64,000 nt of DNA, from contig CBFHOG010000007.1 in the NCBI GenBank assembly GCA_965657545.1, forward strand, positions 1 to 64,000, written 5' to 3'. This DNA comes from UBA7446 sp965657545 (GTDB lineage Bacteria; Bacteroidota; Bacteroidia; Flavobacteriales; Flavobacteriaceae). This document shows, one piece after another, positions 36,381 through 45,970 of this stretch (positions within the stretch are counted from its first letter, which is position 1; the number at the start of each line of letters is the position of its first letter). The notes below the pieces were generated by a model. The model was not told where the DNA came from and ran no database searches. It was given only the letters and a program-made list of their open reading frames with translations. The position numbers were made by a program, and so were the translations under genes.

Positions 36381-37994
36381 TTAGTTTTTTGCATATTGAC
36401 TACACGCCTGCACAAAGGCTAAAAAAAGTGGGTGCGGCGTCAAAACAGTACTTTTATATTCAGGGTGATATTGTACGCCCATAAACCAAGGGTGCGATTC
36501 AATCTCCACAATTTCGGCAAGTCCCGTATCGGGATTTACACCTGTAGCTTTTAACCCATGAGAATTCAATTGTTCTAGGAATGCATTATTGAGTTCGTAG
36601 CGATGACGGTGACGTTCGCTGATGGCATCCTTTTGATAAATTTTATGCGCTCGACTGCCCGGTGAAAGCGCACAATCCCAAGCGCCAAGACGCATTGTTC
36701 CCCCTTTATTTTCCACCTCTTTTTGTTCATCCATAAGGCTAATCACAGGGTTTGGGGTTTGTTCTGCCATTTCAGTTGAATTGGCATCTTTGATTCCAAG
36801 AACATTACGAGCAAACTCAATTACGGCCATTTGCATACCTAGGCAAATTCCAAAAAATGGAATGTTGTTTTCTCGAACATATTTAATGGCACTAATTTTT
36901 CCTTCAATACCTCGAGAGCCAAAACCAGGTGCAACAAGTAGCCCGTGAAGCCCCTCAATATTTTCTGCACAATTTTCAGGGGTTAGGTGTTCCGAGTGAA
37001 TGGAAACAACCTCAACTTTTACTTCGTTTGCAGCTCCAGCATGGATAAATGCCTCCAAAATAGATTTATACGAATCTTGTAACTCAACATATTTCCCAAC
37101 AAGCCCAATACGGATATGTTGCTGTGGGTTTTTAAGACGCAATAAAAACGCTTTCCAATTCTCAAGGTCTGGTGCTACATGATCTGGAAGTCCTAGTAAA
37201 TCTAAAACAACGCTATCTAAACCTTCTTCAAGCATTAAAAGCGGAACCTCGTATATGGTTTCTGCGTCAATAGATTGAATTACCGCCTCGCGCTTAACAT
37301 TACAAAACAGCGCCAATTTATTACGAATATCATCGGAAAGTTCGTGTTCAGTACGGCAGACTAAAACATCTGCATTAATACCACTTTCCATCAATGTTTT
37401 TACAGAGTGCTGTGTGGGCTTTGTTTTTAGCTCTGCAGCAGCTGAAAGGTAAGGCACAAGAGTAAGGTGGATTACAATACAGTTTTCGCGACCCAGTTCC
37501 CATCGCAATTGACGTACAGCTTCAATATATGGCAAGGACTCAATATCTCCCACAGTTCCACCAATTTCAGTAATTACCACGTCATACTCACCACTAGAAC
37601 CAAGCAACTGCATCCGTTCTTTTATTTCATTGGTGATATGTGGAATTACTTGTACTGTTTTGCCTAAAAATTCGCCACGGCGTTCTTTCTGAATAACACT
37701 TTGATAAATTCGACCTGTGGTTACATTATTGGCTTGCGAAGTACGCACGTTCAAAAAGCGTTCGTAATGTCCTAAATCGAGATCTGTTTCTGCACCATCA
37801 TCCGTAACGAAACACTCTCCGTGTTCGTAAGGATTAAGCGTTCCAGGGTCCACATTGATATATGGATCAAATTTTTGAATTGTGGTTTTCAGTCCACGTG
37901 CCTGTAATAAGTTTGCTAAAGATGCGGAAATAATGCCTTTCCCAAGGGAAGATGTAACTCCTCCAGTAACAAAAACATATTTGGTTTTAGGCAT
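36381..37994 (-). CDS. pyrG: CTP synthase
   Basis: PyrG converts UTP to CTP using glutamine. The synthetase domain opens with FVTGGVTSSLGKGI and contains the nucleotide-binding VDPGTLNPYEHGE stretch near residue 50. The glutaminase domain has the nucleophile Cys384 in GICLGMQ and the His/Glu pair in the QYHPE motif near the C-terminus. The length of 537 residues is normal. It has its own promoter motif and is followed by yidC after ten bases. Confidence 0.97.
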   Translation of the reverse strand: MPKTKYVFVTGGVTSSLGKGIISASLANLLQARGLKTTIQKFDPYINVDPGTLNPYEHGECFVTDDGAETDLDLGHYERFLNVRTSQANNVTTGRIYQSVIQKERRGEFLGKTVQVIPHITNEIKERMQLLGSSGEYDVVITEIGGTVGDIESLPYIEAVRQLRWELGRENCIVIHLTLVPYLSAAAELKTKPTQHSVKTLMESGINADVLVCRTEHELSDDIRNKLALFCNVKREAVIQSIDAETIYEVPLLMLEEGLDSVVLDLLGLPDHVAPDLENWKAFLLRLKNPQQHIRIGLVGKYVELQDSYKSILEAFIHAGAANEVKVEVVSIHSEHLTPENCAENIEGLHGLLVAPGFGSRGIEGKISAIKYVRENNIPFFGICLGMQMAVIEFARNVLGIKDANSTEMAEQTPNPVISLMDEQKEVENKGGTMRLGAWDCALSPGSRAHKIYQKDAISERHRHRYELNNAFLEQLNSHGLKATGVNPDTGLAEIVEIESHPWFMGVQYHPEYKSTVLTPHPLFLAFVQACSQYAKN

Positions 37995-38015
37995 AGCTTG
38001 ACTGCATTAAAGGTG

Positions 38016-38023
38016 CAAAAATA
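38016..38023 (-). promoter_or_regulatory. -7 promoter element of pyrG (TATTTTTG)
   Basis: A TAnnTTTG match 21 bases upstream of the pyrG ATG, in the 40-base gap after the LysM gene. Confidence 0.5.
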
Positions 38024-38034
38024 CAAAGAATAAA

Positions 38035-39795
38035 CTACCTAGACAGCAACGAATCTACGACGATGCTTGGAGGTTCTACTTCAACCATTTCAAAGCCCTG
38101 TTGCTGAATGATATAAGTAGCTGTATTTCGGAAACCTCCACCAGGAACAGGAGTGTATTCAAATCGATGCTGAAGTTGTTCACCAAGCCCCAATGACACA
38201 CCATCAAATAAGCTCCTCTTCGCAGCGATACGAAGTGCTACATCAATCATCATATCAAAACCTTTTACTGCAGTGCGGTTAGGCACTTTACCAAAACGCC
38301 TTTTATACGATGCGTCAAATTTTAATCTTGTGCTATCTTGTTTTATATGAAAATTACTAGGATATGTAAATCGTATGTTACCCAAGTGTTCTTGCGAAAC
38401 ATTGGGGTCGTCATAAGTTGCCGAGCGGTAGTGTGTAAACAATTGCACTTGCCTATCCTCTCGTTGCTGTGCATTAAGCATAGATGTCATACTTGTGACA
38501 AGATTTAAATCTTCACTTTCTAAAAACACCCAGTTTGGTCGTGTAGGTGTAAGTAATGAGTCAACGACGTCTGGCTCTACATATCCAAACCGCTCGTTAG
38601 GACGAATAATTTCAGCCAACGGAAATTGTTCCTGCAACCTCAACTCTGTATTTCGGTTTTTATCATCCGAAATAATTAAAATACATGGATTTTCTGTTAT
38701 TGTATCAAGTGCGTCTATGTAGGATGCTATGCGTTTGCTCAAAGTTTCTTTACTTGGAATAGCGTTAAAACTCGTTTTATAGGATTGAAAGTTTCTAGGA
38801 GTCAAGGGCGAAACAACTGGCGTGTTAAAAAAGGTCAATGCCTGTGAAACACGGCTCACATTCCCAGGTGTAAATGGACCAATTACTGCATCAAATTGAG
38901 CAAAGTCTTGCTCATTGAGTACTTGTTCTATGATATGGCGTTGGTTTTCAGTATCAAAAACAGTAAGCTCAACACTTAGTCCTGCTGTATTCAGACTGTC
39001 AGCAGCAAATAGCATACCTGCATAAAAGTCCAAAGCAACTGTAGTCAAGTTACGTTCTGTAAGTGTTTTTTCAGTTTGCATAACAGAGTCCAACTCAATA
39101 CGCGAAAGTCGAAACGGCGCCATTAGTGCTAAACGAACTACAGGAGACACAAAAGTACTGTCCCAAAAACTTGCCTTTGAGTCTTGTTGGGGGTTTTGTT
39201 GCAACAGTGTATCCGCTTGAATTTTTGGGATTTTTAAAATCATACCTGCTTGTAAATCAACACTTAACAGTTCTGGGTTTAAAGCCTCCAGTTTTTCACG
39301 ATTTAGCCCTAATTTTTGCTCTAGCCTGTAATAACCTTCTCTTGGCTGTACGGAGTAATAGTCAAACTGAGCTGCTTTTTCTTCAGCTGTTTTTATTGGA
39401 ACTTTCAATAGTGCTCCAATGGAAAGTGTATCTCCAAGCTCAGGATTTAATACTCGTAGGGAATCTATTGAAATTCCATAGGTGTACGCCACGCGCCAAA
39501 GCGTTTCTTTGGGTGCTACAACATGTTTCCCAAGGGTTGGTACGGTTGTAATCTGAACCACTTTTTTGTACCGTGGAATTTTAAGCTTATCCCGTTTACG
39601 CACCCCTTTTTTTGCAAATGGGTTATGCACAATAATCTGTTCTGTGCTGATGTCATACCTAGAAGCAATAGCCTCAAGGGTTTCTTTCTTTTTTACTTTG
39701 TGTATGACAAAGTGAGACACCTCTCCATGCTGAGCAACGCCTACAAAGCAAAAAAGAGCACATACAAAAACGATAAAACGTTTACTCCCACTCAA
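38035..39795 (-). CDS. LysM-repeat protein fused to a periplasmic receptor-like domain
   Basis: An exported protein of about 586 residues with two parts. The N-terminal part has a signal peptide ending near VAQ and three LysM-like modules (KVKKKETLEAIASRYDIS, APKETLWRVAYTYGIS, and a third around QPREGYYRLEQKLGL), expected to bind peptidoglycan. The C-terminal 350 residues resemble a type 1 periplasmic ligand-binding fold (ALMAPFRLSR, AVIGPFTPGN, VVSPLTPRN). The start is uncertain: TTG at 39795 gives a normal signal peptide (MSGSKRF) and overlaps guaA by 14 bases, while ATG at 39825 would add ten residues. The ligand, if any, is unknown. Confidence 0.78.
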   Translation of the reverse strand: MSGSKRFIVFVCALFCFVGVAQHGEVSHFVIHKVKKKETLEAIASRYDISTEQIIVHNPFAKKGVRKRDKLKIPRYKKVVQITTVPTLGKHVVAPKETLWRVAYTYGISIDSLRVLNPELGDTLSIGALLKVPIKTAEEKAAQFDYYSVQPREGYYRLEQKLGLNREKLEALNPELLSVDLQAGMILKIPKIQADTLLQQNPQQDSKASFWDSTFVSPVVRLALMAPFRLSRIELDSVMQTEKTLTERNLTTVALDFYAGMLFAADSLNTAGLSVELTVFDTENQRHIIEQVLNEQDFAQFDAVIGPFTPGNVSRVSQALTFFNTPVVSPLTPRNFQSYKTSFNAIPSKETLSKRIASYIDALDTITENPCILIISDDKNRNTELRLQEQFPLAEIIRPNERFGYVEPDVVDSLLTPTRPNWVFLESEDLNLVTSMTSMLNAQQREDRQVQLFTHYRSATYDDPNVSQEHLGNIRFTYPSNFHIKQDSTRLKFDASYKRRFGKVPNRTAVKGFDMMIDVALRIAAKRSLFDGVSLGLGEQLQHRFEYTPVPGGGFRNTATYIIQQQGFEMVEVEPPSIVVDSLLSR

Positions 39796-41308
39796 TAGTT
39801 GCAGGAGGTTTTGAACTAATATCATATACCACACGGTTAATTCCTGGAACACGATTAATGATTTGGTTTGAAATTTCTTGTAAGAACTCATAGGGCAAAT
39901 GTACCCAATCTGCCGTCATTCCGTCAGTTGATGTTACTGCACGAAGGGCAACACACTTTTCGTATGTGCGCTCATCGCCCATTACGCCAACAGAATTTAC
40001 AGGAAGTAGCATCACGCCAGCTTGCCAAACATCATCGTACAAACCATGATCGCGTAATCCCTGTATAAAAATGGCATCTGCTTCTTGCAGCATCGCTACT
40101 TTTTCTCTTGTAATATCGCCCAAGATACGTATCGCTAATCCAGGTCCAGGAAAAGGATGACGACCTAAAATTGAAGGTGCCATTTGAAGACTTGCGCCTA
40201 CCCTACGGACTTCATCTTTAAACAACATATTCAAGGGTTCTACCACTTTAAGTTTCATGAAATCTGGAAGCCCCCCCACATTATGATGCGACTTAATAGT
40301 TGCCGATGGTCCATTTACAGAAACAGATTCTATCACATCTGGGTAAATGGTTCCCTGAGCAAGCCATTTGGCACCATCTACTTTATTGGCCTCTTGATCA
40401 AAAACTTCGACAAAAACCCGACCGATAATTTTCCGTTTGGTTTCGGGATCACTTACACCTTCCAATTGACTTAAAAATGCATCCGTAGCATCAACACCCT
40501 TAACGTTCAGCCCCATGTGCTCATACTGCTCAAGTACTTCCGAAAATTCATTTTTGCGTAATAAGCCATTGTTCACAAAAATACAGTGCAAGTTTACCCC
40601 TATTGCCTTGTGTAACAAAATGGCAGCGACAGAGGAATCGACACCTCCACTAAGCCCTAAAATAACTTTGTCATCTCCCAGTTGCGCCTTCAATCGAGCT
40701 ACTGTAGTATCTACAAAAGCGTCCGATGTCCAATCTGGTGTAATGCCAGCAATGTCAACCAAAAAGTTTTGTAGCAATTGTTTTCCATCTGTGGAATGAT
40801 AAACCTCAGGATGAAACTGAATTCCAAAGGTCATGTTATTGTCCATGGCATATGCAGCATTTGCAACATCTTGAGTTGATGCTAATTGCGTAGCATTTTC
40901 TGGTAATTTTTTTATGGTATCACTATGACTCATCCACACTTGAGAGTGCAGTGGAATATCCTTTAAAAAAGGATGTTTTTCAACTTTTGCCAAGCGGGCA
41001 CGACCGTATTCTCTAGTGTTAGATGGCGCCACTTCACCCCCGTTAAAATGCGCTAAATATTGTGCTCCGTAACACACACCAAGCAAGGGTACTTTAGTCC
41101 GAATCTTACTTAAATCGGGATGTGGCGCATCTTCGGATCGCACCGAAAAAGGGGAACCAGAAAGGATAACTGCTTTAAAGGTGGTTACATCGTCTGGAAT
41201 ATTGTGGAAAGGGTGAATTTCACAAAAAATGGAGAGCTCTCGAACACGGCGTGCAATAAGCTGTGTGTATTGCGAACCAAAATCGAGAATGAGAACTTTG
41301 TTTTGCAT
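39782..41308 (-). CDS. guaA: GMP synthase (glutamine-hydrolysing)
   Basis: GuaA aminates XMP to GMP. The class I glutaminase domain has the nucleophile Cys79 in GVCYGAQ and the His/Glu pair in FHPEVYHS. The ATP-pyrophosphatase domain has the loop LSGGVDSS near residue 220, and the C-terminal dimerisation domain ends in the conserved PPATIEWE. ATG at 41308 is chosen: the -7 element ends three bases upstream, and a TTG six bases further upstream lies inside that element. It is coupled to the LysM fusion gene by a short overlap. Confidence 0.96.
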   Translation of the reverse strand: MQNKVLILDFGSQYTQLIARRVRELSIFCEIHPFHNIPDDVTTFKAVILSGSPFSVRSEDAPHPDLSKIRTKVPLLGVCYGAQYLAHFNGGEVAPSNTREYGRARLAKVEKHPFLKDIPLHSQVWMSHSDTIKKLPENATQLASTQDVANAAYAMDNNMTFGIQFHPEVYHSTDGKQLLQNFLVDIAGITPDWTSDAFVDTTVARLKAQLGDDKVILGLSGGVDSSVAAILLHKAIGVNLHCIFVNNGLLRKNEFSEVLEQYEHMGLNVKGVDATDAFLSQLEGVSDPETKRKIIGRVFVEVFDQEANKVDGAKWLAQGTIYPDVIESVSVNGPSATIKSHHNVGGLPDFMKLKVVEPLNMLFKDEVRRVGASLQMAPSILGRHPFPGPGLAIRILGDITREKVAMLQEADAIFIQGLRDHGLYDDVWQAGVMLLPVNSVGVMGDERTYEKCVALRAVTSTDGMTADWVHLPYEFLQEISNQIINRVPGINRVVYDISSKPPATIEWE

Positions 41309-41311
41309 ATG

Positions 41312-41319
41312 CAAAAATA
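41312..41319 (-). promoter_or_regulatory. -7 promoter element of guaA (TATTTTTG)
   Basis: A TAnnTTTG match whose end is three bases from the guaA ATG. It decides against the in-frame TTG at 41314, which lies within the element. Confidence 0.5.
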
Positions 41320-41368
41320 CAACTAAAGTGTATTGGTGGTTATGGCTTTTATATTAGTTTTTAACAGC

Positions 41369-42970
41369 TTAAAACTGCACGATTTGTAATCCGTCAACAT
41401 CATTAAGTACATTTTTTAATGCGCTGGTAAATGCATCAATAGAAGCGTCATTTATGAAAGTAGAAAAGTGAGCGCTGCGTTCTTGCAACTTTCCGTTTGG
41501 GAAAAGTGCATTTTGGATATCTGTAACACGAATAATCTCATCTTTGAGTTTGATACGCTGTGCTTTAAGCAATCTTTTTTCGAGATTTTCTAACCCCTTG
41601 ATTTGCTTCTTTTCTTGTGCATTAACCGCACCCAAAAAAGAAGCATCCGTTTGTTTGGCAAGTTCTTTTAGCGCTTCAAAATGATTGATTAACATATTTT
41701 TTTGGGCACTGAAATCAATGTCAATATCACTAATTTGACGCACCCTTTTGTTAATAAAAGAAGCTTTTGGCAAAAATAAATCTTGAAAACGAAGATTAAG
41801 GTTGGTACATTTTTTTATTTGCTTTTCGGACATCAGCAACACGCTAGAGCGGTGCTTCAACAGTGGATACGAAATATTAAATGCCTCAAAAGTTGCTTTT
41901 AACTGCAACCAATACGCCAACTCACCTCCGCCACCAATATAAGCTATGTTGGGCAAAACACACTCTTGGTACAAGGGACGCATTAGTGCATTTGGAGAAA
42001 ATCGCTCAGGATATGATTGTATTTCTGTTTCTAATTCTTTTAAACTCCAAGCGTGAGTTCCTTCGATAGTTTCGTATTTATTTTCTTTTTTTACAATGCG
42101 TAAACGATCATCATCAAGCAAGTAAAACAAGTTCAATTCTCTCGGGTTTACCTGTGGTTTGTAGCCTGGTATTACTTTTGTTAAGGCTTTGTCGGTACTC
42201 AAAACAGAGGAGGCCGTTAGCTGTTCTCTAACTTCACTGAGTAATGTTGGAACAAAGCATTTTTTGAGTTTCGGATCATCTCCATCAACGATTATCAATC
42301 CGTATTTTCCAAAAAGCTGATGCACTAACTTTCGAGTAGCGTTAGCCAAATTGTCTTCTTTTAAATAACAGGCAGAAAACAATGCCAAGAGTTCCTTTCC
42401 CAATGGCGTATTATTCCAATACGGCTCCAACTGACTGTATAAATCGTTTAAAGTTTTGGTAGGTATTCGCCCTACTGGACCGCCTGATTTAGTTTCCCAA
42501 CGTACTTTTTGCTCACCCAAAAAAAAGTGATTGATTTCTTCAAAATCATGATCCTCAGAAGCCATCCAAAATACTGGAATATAATGATGAGAGCTGTCTG
42601 CTTGCTGCATACGTTCAGTCGTATTGATCACATCCAAAATCTTATACCAAAAAAACAAAGGACCCGTAAAAATATTTAGTTGATGACCTGTAGTAACCGT
42701 AACAGTGTTGGGATTCTTTAGTAGCTGAATATTTGCAGCGACTTGTTCATTTTGTTTTAAATAACTGTATTGATTTTGGATGGCATCCACCAATACTTGT
42801 CGGTTTTCGTTTGAGAATGCAGCAGCCCTGTTTTGAGCTGCTTTTTGAGCAGATGAAACGGATGACAATCCATTATGAAAAGGGAGAAGCGCCTTGTCTG
42901 ATTGCAACAAACGCTGCATCAAAGGTGAAAACACACCCGACTGCAACCCCAAAGATTCTACTGACTTCAC
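41369..42970 (-). CDS. bshC: putative cysteine ligase BshC (bacillithiol synthesis)
   Basis: BshC is proposed to add cysteine to glucosaminyl-malate in the last step of bacillithiol synthesis. The 533-residue protein shows the family blocks TVTTGHQLNIFTGPLFFWYK (about residues 93-112), FWMASEDHDFEEI (about 132-144) and GGGGELAYWLQLK (about 336-348), and a C-terminal coiled-coil region. The start is GTG at 42968-42970, four bases after a -7 promoter motif. bshA and bshB are not in the window. It follows rimO on the same strand after 36 bases but has its own promoter motif. Confidence 0.92.
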   Translation of the reverse strand: MKSVESLGLQSGVFSPLMQRLLQSDKALLPFHNGLSSVSSAQKAAQNRAAAFSNENRQVLVDAIQNQYSYLKQNEQVAANIQLLKNPNTVTVTTGHQLNIFTGPLFFWYKILDVINTTERMQQADSSHHYIPVFWMASEDHDFEEINHFFLGEQKVRWETKSGGPVGRIPTKTLNDLYSQLEPYWNNTPLGKELLALFSACYLKEDNLANATRKLVHQLFGKYGLIIVDGDDPKLKKCFVPTLLSEVREQLTASSVLSTDKALTKVIPGYKPQVNPRELNLFYLLDDDRLRIVKKENKYETIEGTHAWSLKELETEIQSYPERFSPNALMRPLYQECVLPNIAYIGGGGELAYWLQLKATFEAFNISYPLLKHRSSVLLMSEKQIKKCTNLNLRFQDLFLPKASFINKRVRQISDIDIDFSAQKNMLINHFEALKELAKQTDASFLGAVNAQEKKQIKGLENLEKRLLKAQRIKLKDEIIRVTDIQNALFPNGKLQERSAHFSTFINDASIDAFTSALKNVLNDVDGLQIVQF

Positions 42971-42974
42971 GTGA

Positions 42975-42982
42975 CAAAAGTA
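42975..42982 (-). promoter_or_regulatory. -7 promoter element of bshC (TACTTTTG)
   Basis: A TAnnTTTG match with four bases (TCAC) between its end and the GTG start of bshC. Confidence 0.48.
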
Positions 42983-43006
42983 ATTAATGTAAGCAATTGA
43001 CGCATA

Positions 43007-44323
43007 TTACGCCATTTCTTGGTTGGCAGGGATGGCCTGTAAATCAAAATCTTGAGCAGCGGTAATGGTCAAATTGGCAAAGTCGCCGACTTTAAGGTAG
43101 TGTAGTTTCGCATCCACCCAAACCTCATTATCCACATCAGGAGAATCAAATTCTGTACGCCCAACAAAATAATTTCCTTCTTTTCTGTCGATCACACATT
43201 TTAATGTTTTCCCTATCAACGCCTGATTTTTTTCCCAAGAAATCTGTGCTTGAAGCTCCATGAGCTCGTTTACTCGCGCTTGTTTTACTTCAGCTGGAAC
43301 ATCGTCTTCTAGCGCGTGTGCGTGTGTATTTTCTTCATGACTGTACTGAAAACAGCCCAATCGTTCAAAACGCATTTCTTTGACCCAAGACTTAAGCAAC
43401 TCAAAATCTTCTTCTGTTTCACCGGGATAGCCTAAAATAAGTGAGGTGCGAATCGCCATATTTGGAACTGCGGTTCTAAATTTTTTAAGCAAAGTGGTTG
43501 TTTTTTCTTGTGTAGTCCCACGCCTCATAGAGCGCAAAACAGTATCTGAAATATGCTGCAGCGGAATATCAATATAGGAACAGACTTTGGGCTCCGTTGC
43601 AATTACTTCCAACACATCTTCTGGGAAGCCCGTGGGAAAAGCATAATGCAAACGTATCCATACGATGCCCTCAACCTGCGTTAGAGCCTTAAGCAAATCT
43701 GCCAATCGTCTTTCTTTATATAAATCTAATCCATAATAGGTAGAATCTTGCGCAATAATAATGAGTTCTTTTACTCCGTTTTTGGCAAGCCCTTTGGCTT
43801 CTTGAACCAAATCTTCAATGGGTTTAGAACGATGTGAACCGCGCATAAGCGGAATGGCACAAAACGAACATGGGCGATCGCAGCCTTCTGAAATTTTTAA
43901 ATATGCATAATTTTTAGGTGTTGTCGTAAGGCGTTCTCCAAGTAACTCATGGCGATAATCTGCCCCTAAAGCCTTAAGTAACAGAGGTAAATCGGTTGTG
44001 CCGAAGTAATCATCAACATTTGGGATTTCTGCCTCTAATTCAGGCTTATAACGCTCACTCAAACAGCCTGTTACAAAAAGTTTGTCTATTTGACCTTGCT
44101 CTTTTTGTTCAGCAAATGACAAGATGGTATTTACAGATTCTTCTTTGGCGTTGTCAATAAAGCCACAGGTATTAACTACAACAATATTTCCTTGTTCTTC
44201 ATGAACCACTTCCTTATTGCTCGCCTTAAGTTGTCCCATCAATACTTCTGAATCATAGATATTTTTGGAACACCCTAGGGTGACGACGTTAATTTTATTC
44301 TTCTTAGTTGATTTTGTTCGCAT
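43007..44323 (-). CDS. rimO: ribosomal protein S12 methylthiotransferase RimO
   Basis: RimO adds a methylthio group to an aspartate of ribosomal protein S12. The N-terminal UPF0004 domain carries Cys18 in LGCSKN and further cluster-binding cysteines (VNTCGFID, VTGCLSERY). The radical-SAM cluster uses Cys148, Cys152 and Cys155 in CDRPCSFC. A TRAM domain closes the protein. The motif ALEDDVPAEVK and the length of 438 residues favour RimO over the tRNA enzyme MiaB. It follows the amidase gene by three bases. Confidence 0.94.
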   Translation of the reverse strand: MRTKSTKKNKINVVTLGCSKNIYDSEVLMGQLKASNKEVVHEEQGNIVVVNTCGFIDNAKEESVNTILSFAEQKEQGQIDKLFVTGCLSERYKPELEAEIPNVDDYFGTTDLPLLLKALGADYRHELLGERLTTTPKNYAYLKISEGCDRPCSFCAIPLMRGSHRSKPIEDLVQEAKGLAKNGVKELIIIAQDSTYYGLDLYKERRLADLLKALTQVEGIVWIRLHYAFPTGFPEDVLEVIATEPKVCSYIDIPLQHISDTVLRSMRRGTTQEKTTTLLKKFRTAVPNMAIRTSLILGYPGETEEDFELLKSWVKEMRFERLGCFQYSHEENTHAHALEDDVPAEVKQARVNELMELQAQISWEKNQALIGKTLKCVIDRKEGNYFVGRTEFDSPDVDNEVWVDAKLHYLKVGDFANLTITAAQDFDLQAIPANQEMA

Positions 44324-44326
44324 ACT

Positions 44327-45970
44327 CTATTCGTAGCCTTTTGGCAGCTTTCTATGTTTTGAAATGTTTTCATATCCAGCAGCTATTGAAAATAATTTTT
44401 CTTCATTAAAACTAGGCGCAATAAACGTCAAACTCACAGGCTCACCCAAGTCCGAATACCCCATCGGAACAGTTAAGCAGGGATAAAAAGCTATCGCAGC
44501 ATAAGCAGCATGGTAATTATTTATGGACAAAACAGCATCCAATTTGTGGGTTTTAATGGGAGTGTCAAAAAAGCTGGAAGCATTTTTATTTAACTGTTTT
44601 TTGATATCTAACAACTGTATTACAGACACAGTATCGGCAAGTACCCCGTCTAATCTGGCTTGATTGTAAGGCATATATCGCAGGCTATCGCTAGAGTTAA
44701 AATCTATAATTTGCTGTACATCCAAATTCGAAAAAGCAGCCGTTGAAGCAGTCGAAAAATAAGCAGGTAAATCCCGCTTCATATCCCCGTTTAAAATATT
44801 TATAAAACCCGAAAGAGAAACATTTGATGGAGTCATTTCAACGACTTCAGCTCCTGCTTTTTTTAAGTCATCAATAGCATTATTATAAAGTGAATCTGTC
44901 TCTACCAGATTGGCAATAGCACCTAAACGAATGCCTTTCAATGATATTTTCTTTGTGGACTCCAGAAATAAACCAATTCTCGGGGCTGTCAACGTTACAG
45001 AATCTTTTTGGTCAACTGCTGCTATGGCATCTAACAAAATGGCATTGTCTGTGACGTTTTTTGTCATGGGGCCAGAGGTATCCAAGGTGCTAGAGATAGG
45101 CACAATTCCGGTTCTGCTAACCAATCCAATGGTAGGCTTTAGGCCAACAACAGCATTTTTTGAGGAAGGTGATAAAATGGAGCCCGATGTTTCAGAACCA
45201 AGAGCCGCAACAGCATAATTAGCTGCAATTGAAACGCCACTCCCTGAACTCGACCCCCCTGTTTCAAATATTTTTCTTCCATATGGGTTTAAAGTTTGAC
45301 CACCTATTGCGCTATACCCCAACGGGCACCCATCACAAAAATAATACGCCCATTCACTCAAATTTACTTTTCCTAAAATGAGCGAACCCTTGGTTTTAAG
45401 TTGCTGAACTACAAAAGCATCTTCGTCTGGAAAATGATTTTCTAAAATCGCTGCACCTGCCGTTGTAGGCATGTTCGCAGTACTTATGTTATCTTTTAAT
45501 AAAATAGGCATTCCATAAATTGGGTGCTTCTTGGAAGATTTATCAGCATCTTTTTGCTTGGCTTCTTCAATAACATTAGGATTTAGTGCCAATACCGCAT
45601 GAAGCGTAGTTTCGGGGTTTGATTCAAGAAGCCGTATGCGGTATAAATAAAAAGTCACCAAGTCTTCATATGATAAATTTCCAGTAGCAATATGCTGTTG
45701 AATCGTTGGGATATTTTGCTCAATAATTAATGGTTTGAGCGCATTGTATTTTTCATCACCAAAGCGATTAAGTGCTTTTTCAAATGGAAACCACATTGCA
45801 TTCTTATCATGAAATTTAGATTGAATAAGTTTGTAACGCATCCTGGAATTTTCATGCGTTTCGCTCTCCATTAGCTCAACTGATTCATCATAGGATTCCC
45901 AGTACTGTTGAGGGGACTGTGAGCAAGAAGCAAAAACTACAAACAATACAAGTAACAAAAGCTTTTTCAT
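44327..45970 (-). CDS. lipoprotein amidase (amidase-signature family)
   Basis: A 547-residue amidase-signature enzyme. The signal peptide ends in a lipobox with Cys16 (FASC), so the enzyme is probably anchored in the envelope. The Ser-cisSer-Lys triad is visible: Lys159 in LLKDNIS, the cis-Ser in GGSSSGSG (about residue 241) and the nucleophile Ser264 in SETSGSI. GatA-like cytoplasmic amidases share the fold, but the lipoprotein signal argues against tRNA amidation. The substrate is unknown. It overlaps ftsY by four bases (ATGA) and precedes rimO by three bases. Confidence 0.87.
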   Translation of the reverse strand: MKKLLLLVLFVVFASCSQSPQQYWESYDESVELMESETHENSRMRYKLIQSKFHDKNAMWFPFEKALNRFGDEKYNALKPLIIEQNIPTIQQHIATGNLSYEDLVTFYLYRIRLLESNPETTLHAVLALNPNVIEEAKQKDADKSSKKHPIYGMPILLKDNISTANMPTTAGAAILENHFPDEDAFVVQQLKTKGSLILGKVNLSEWAYYFCDGCPLGYSAIGGQTLNPYGRKIFETGGSSSGSGVSIAANYAVAALGSETSGSILSPSSKNAVVGLKPTIGLVSRTGIVPISSTLDTSGPMTKNVTDNAILLDAIAAVDQKDSVTLTAPRIGLFLESTKKISLKGIRLGAIANLVETDSLYNNAIDDLKKAGAEVVEMTPSNVSLSGFINILNGDMKRDLPAYFSTASTAAFSNLDVQQIIDFNSSDSLRYMPYNQARLDGVLADTVSVIQLLDIKKQLNKNASSFFDTPIKTHKLDAVLSINNYHAAYAAIAFYPCLTVPMGYSDLGEPVSLTFIAPSFNEEKLFSIAAGYENISKHRKLPKGYE

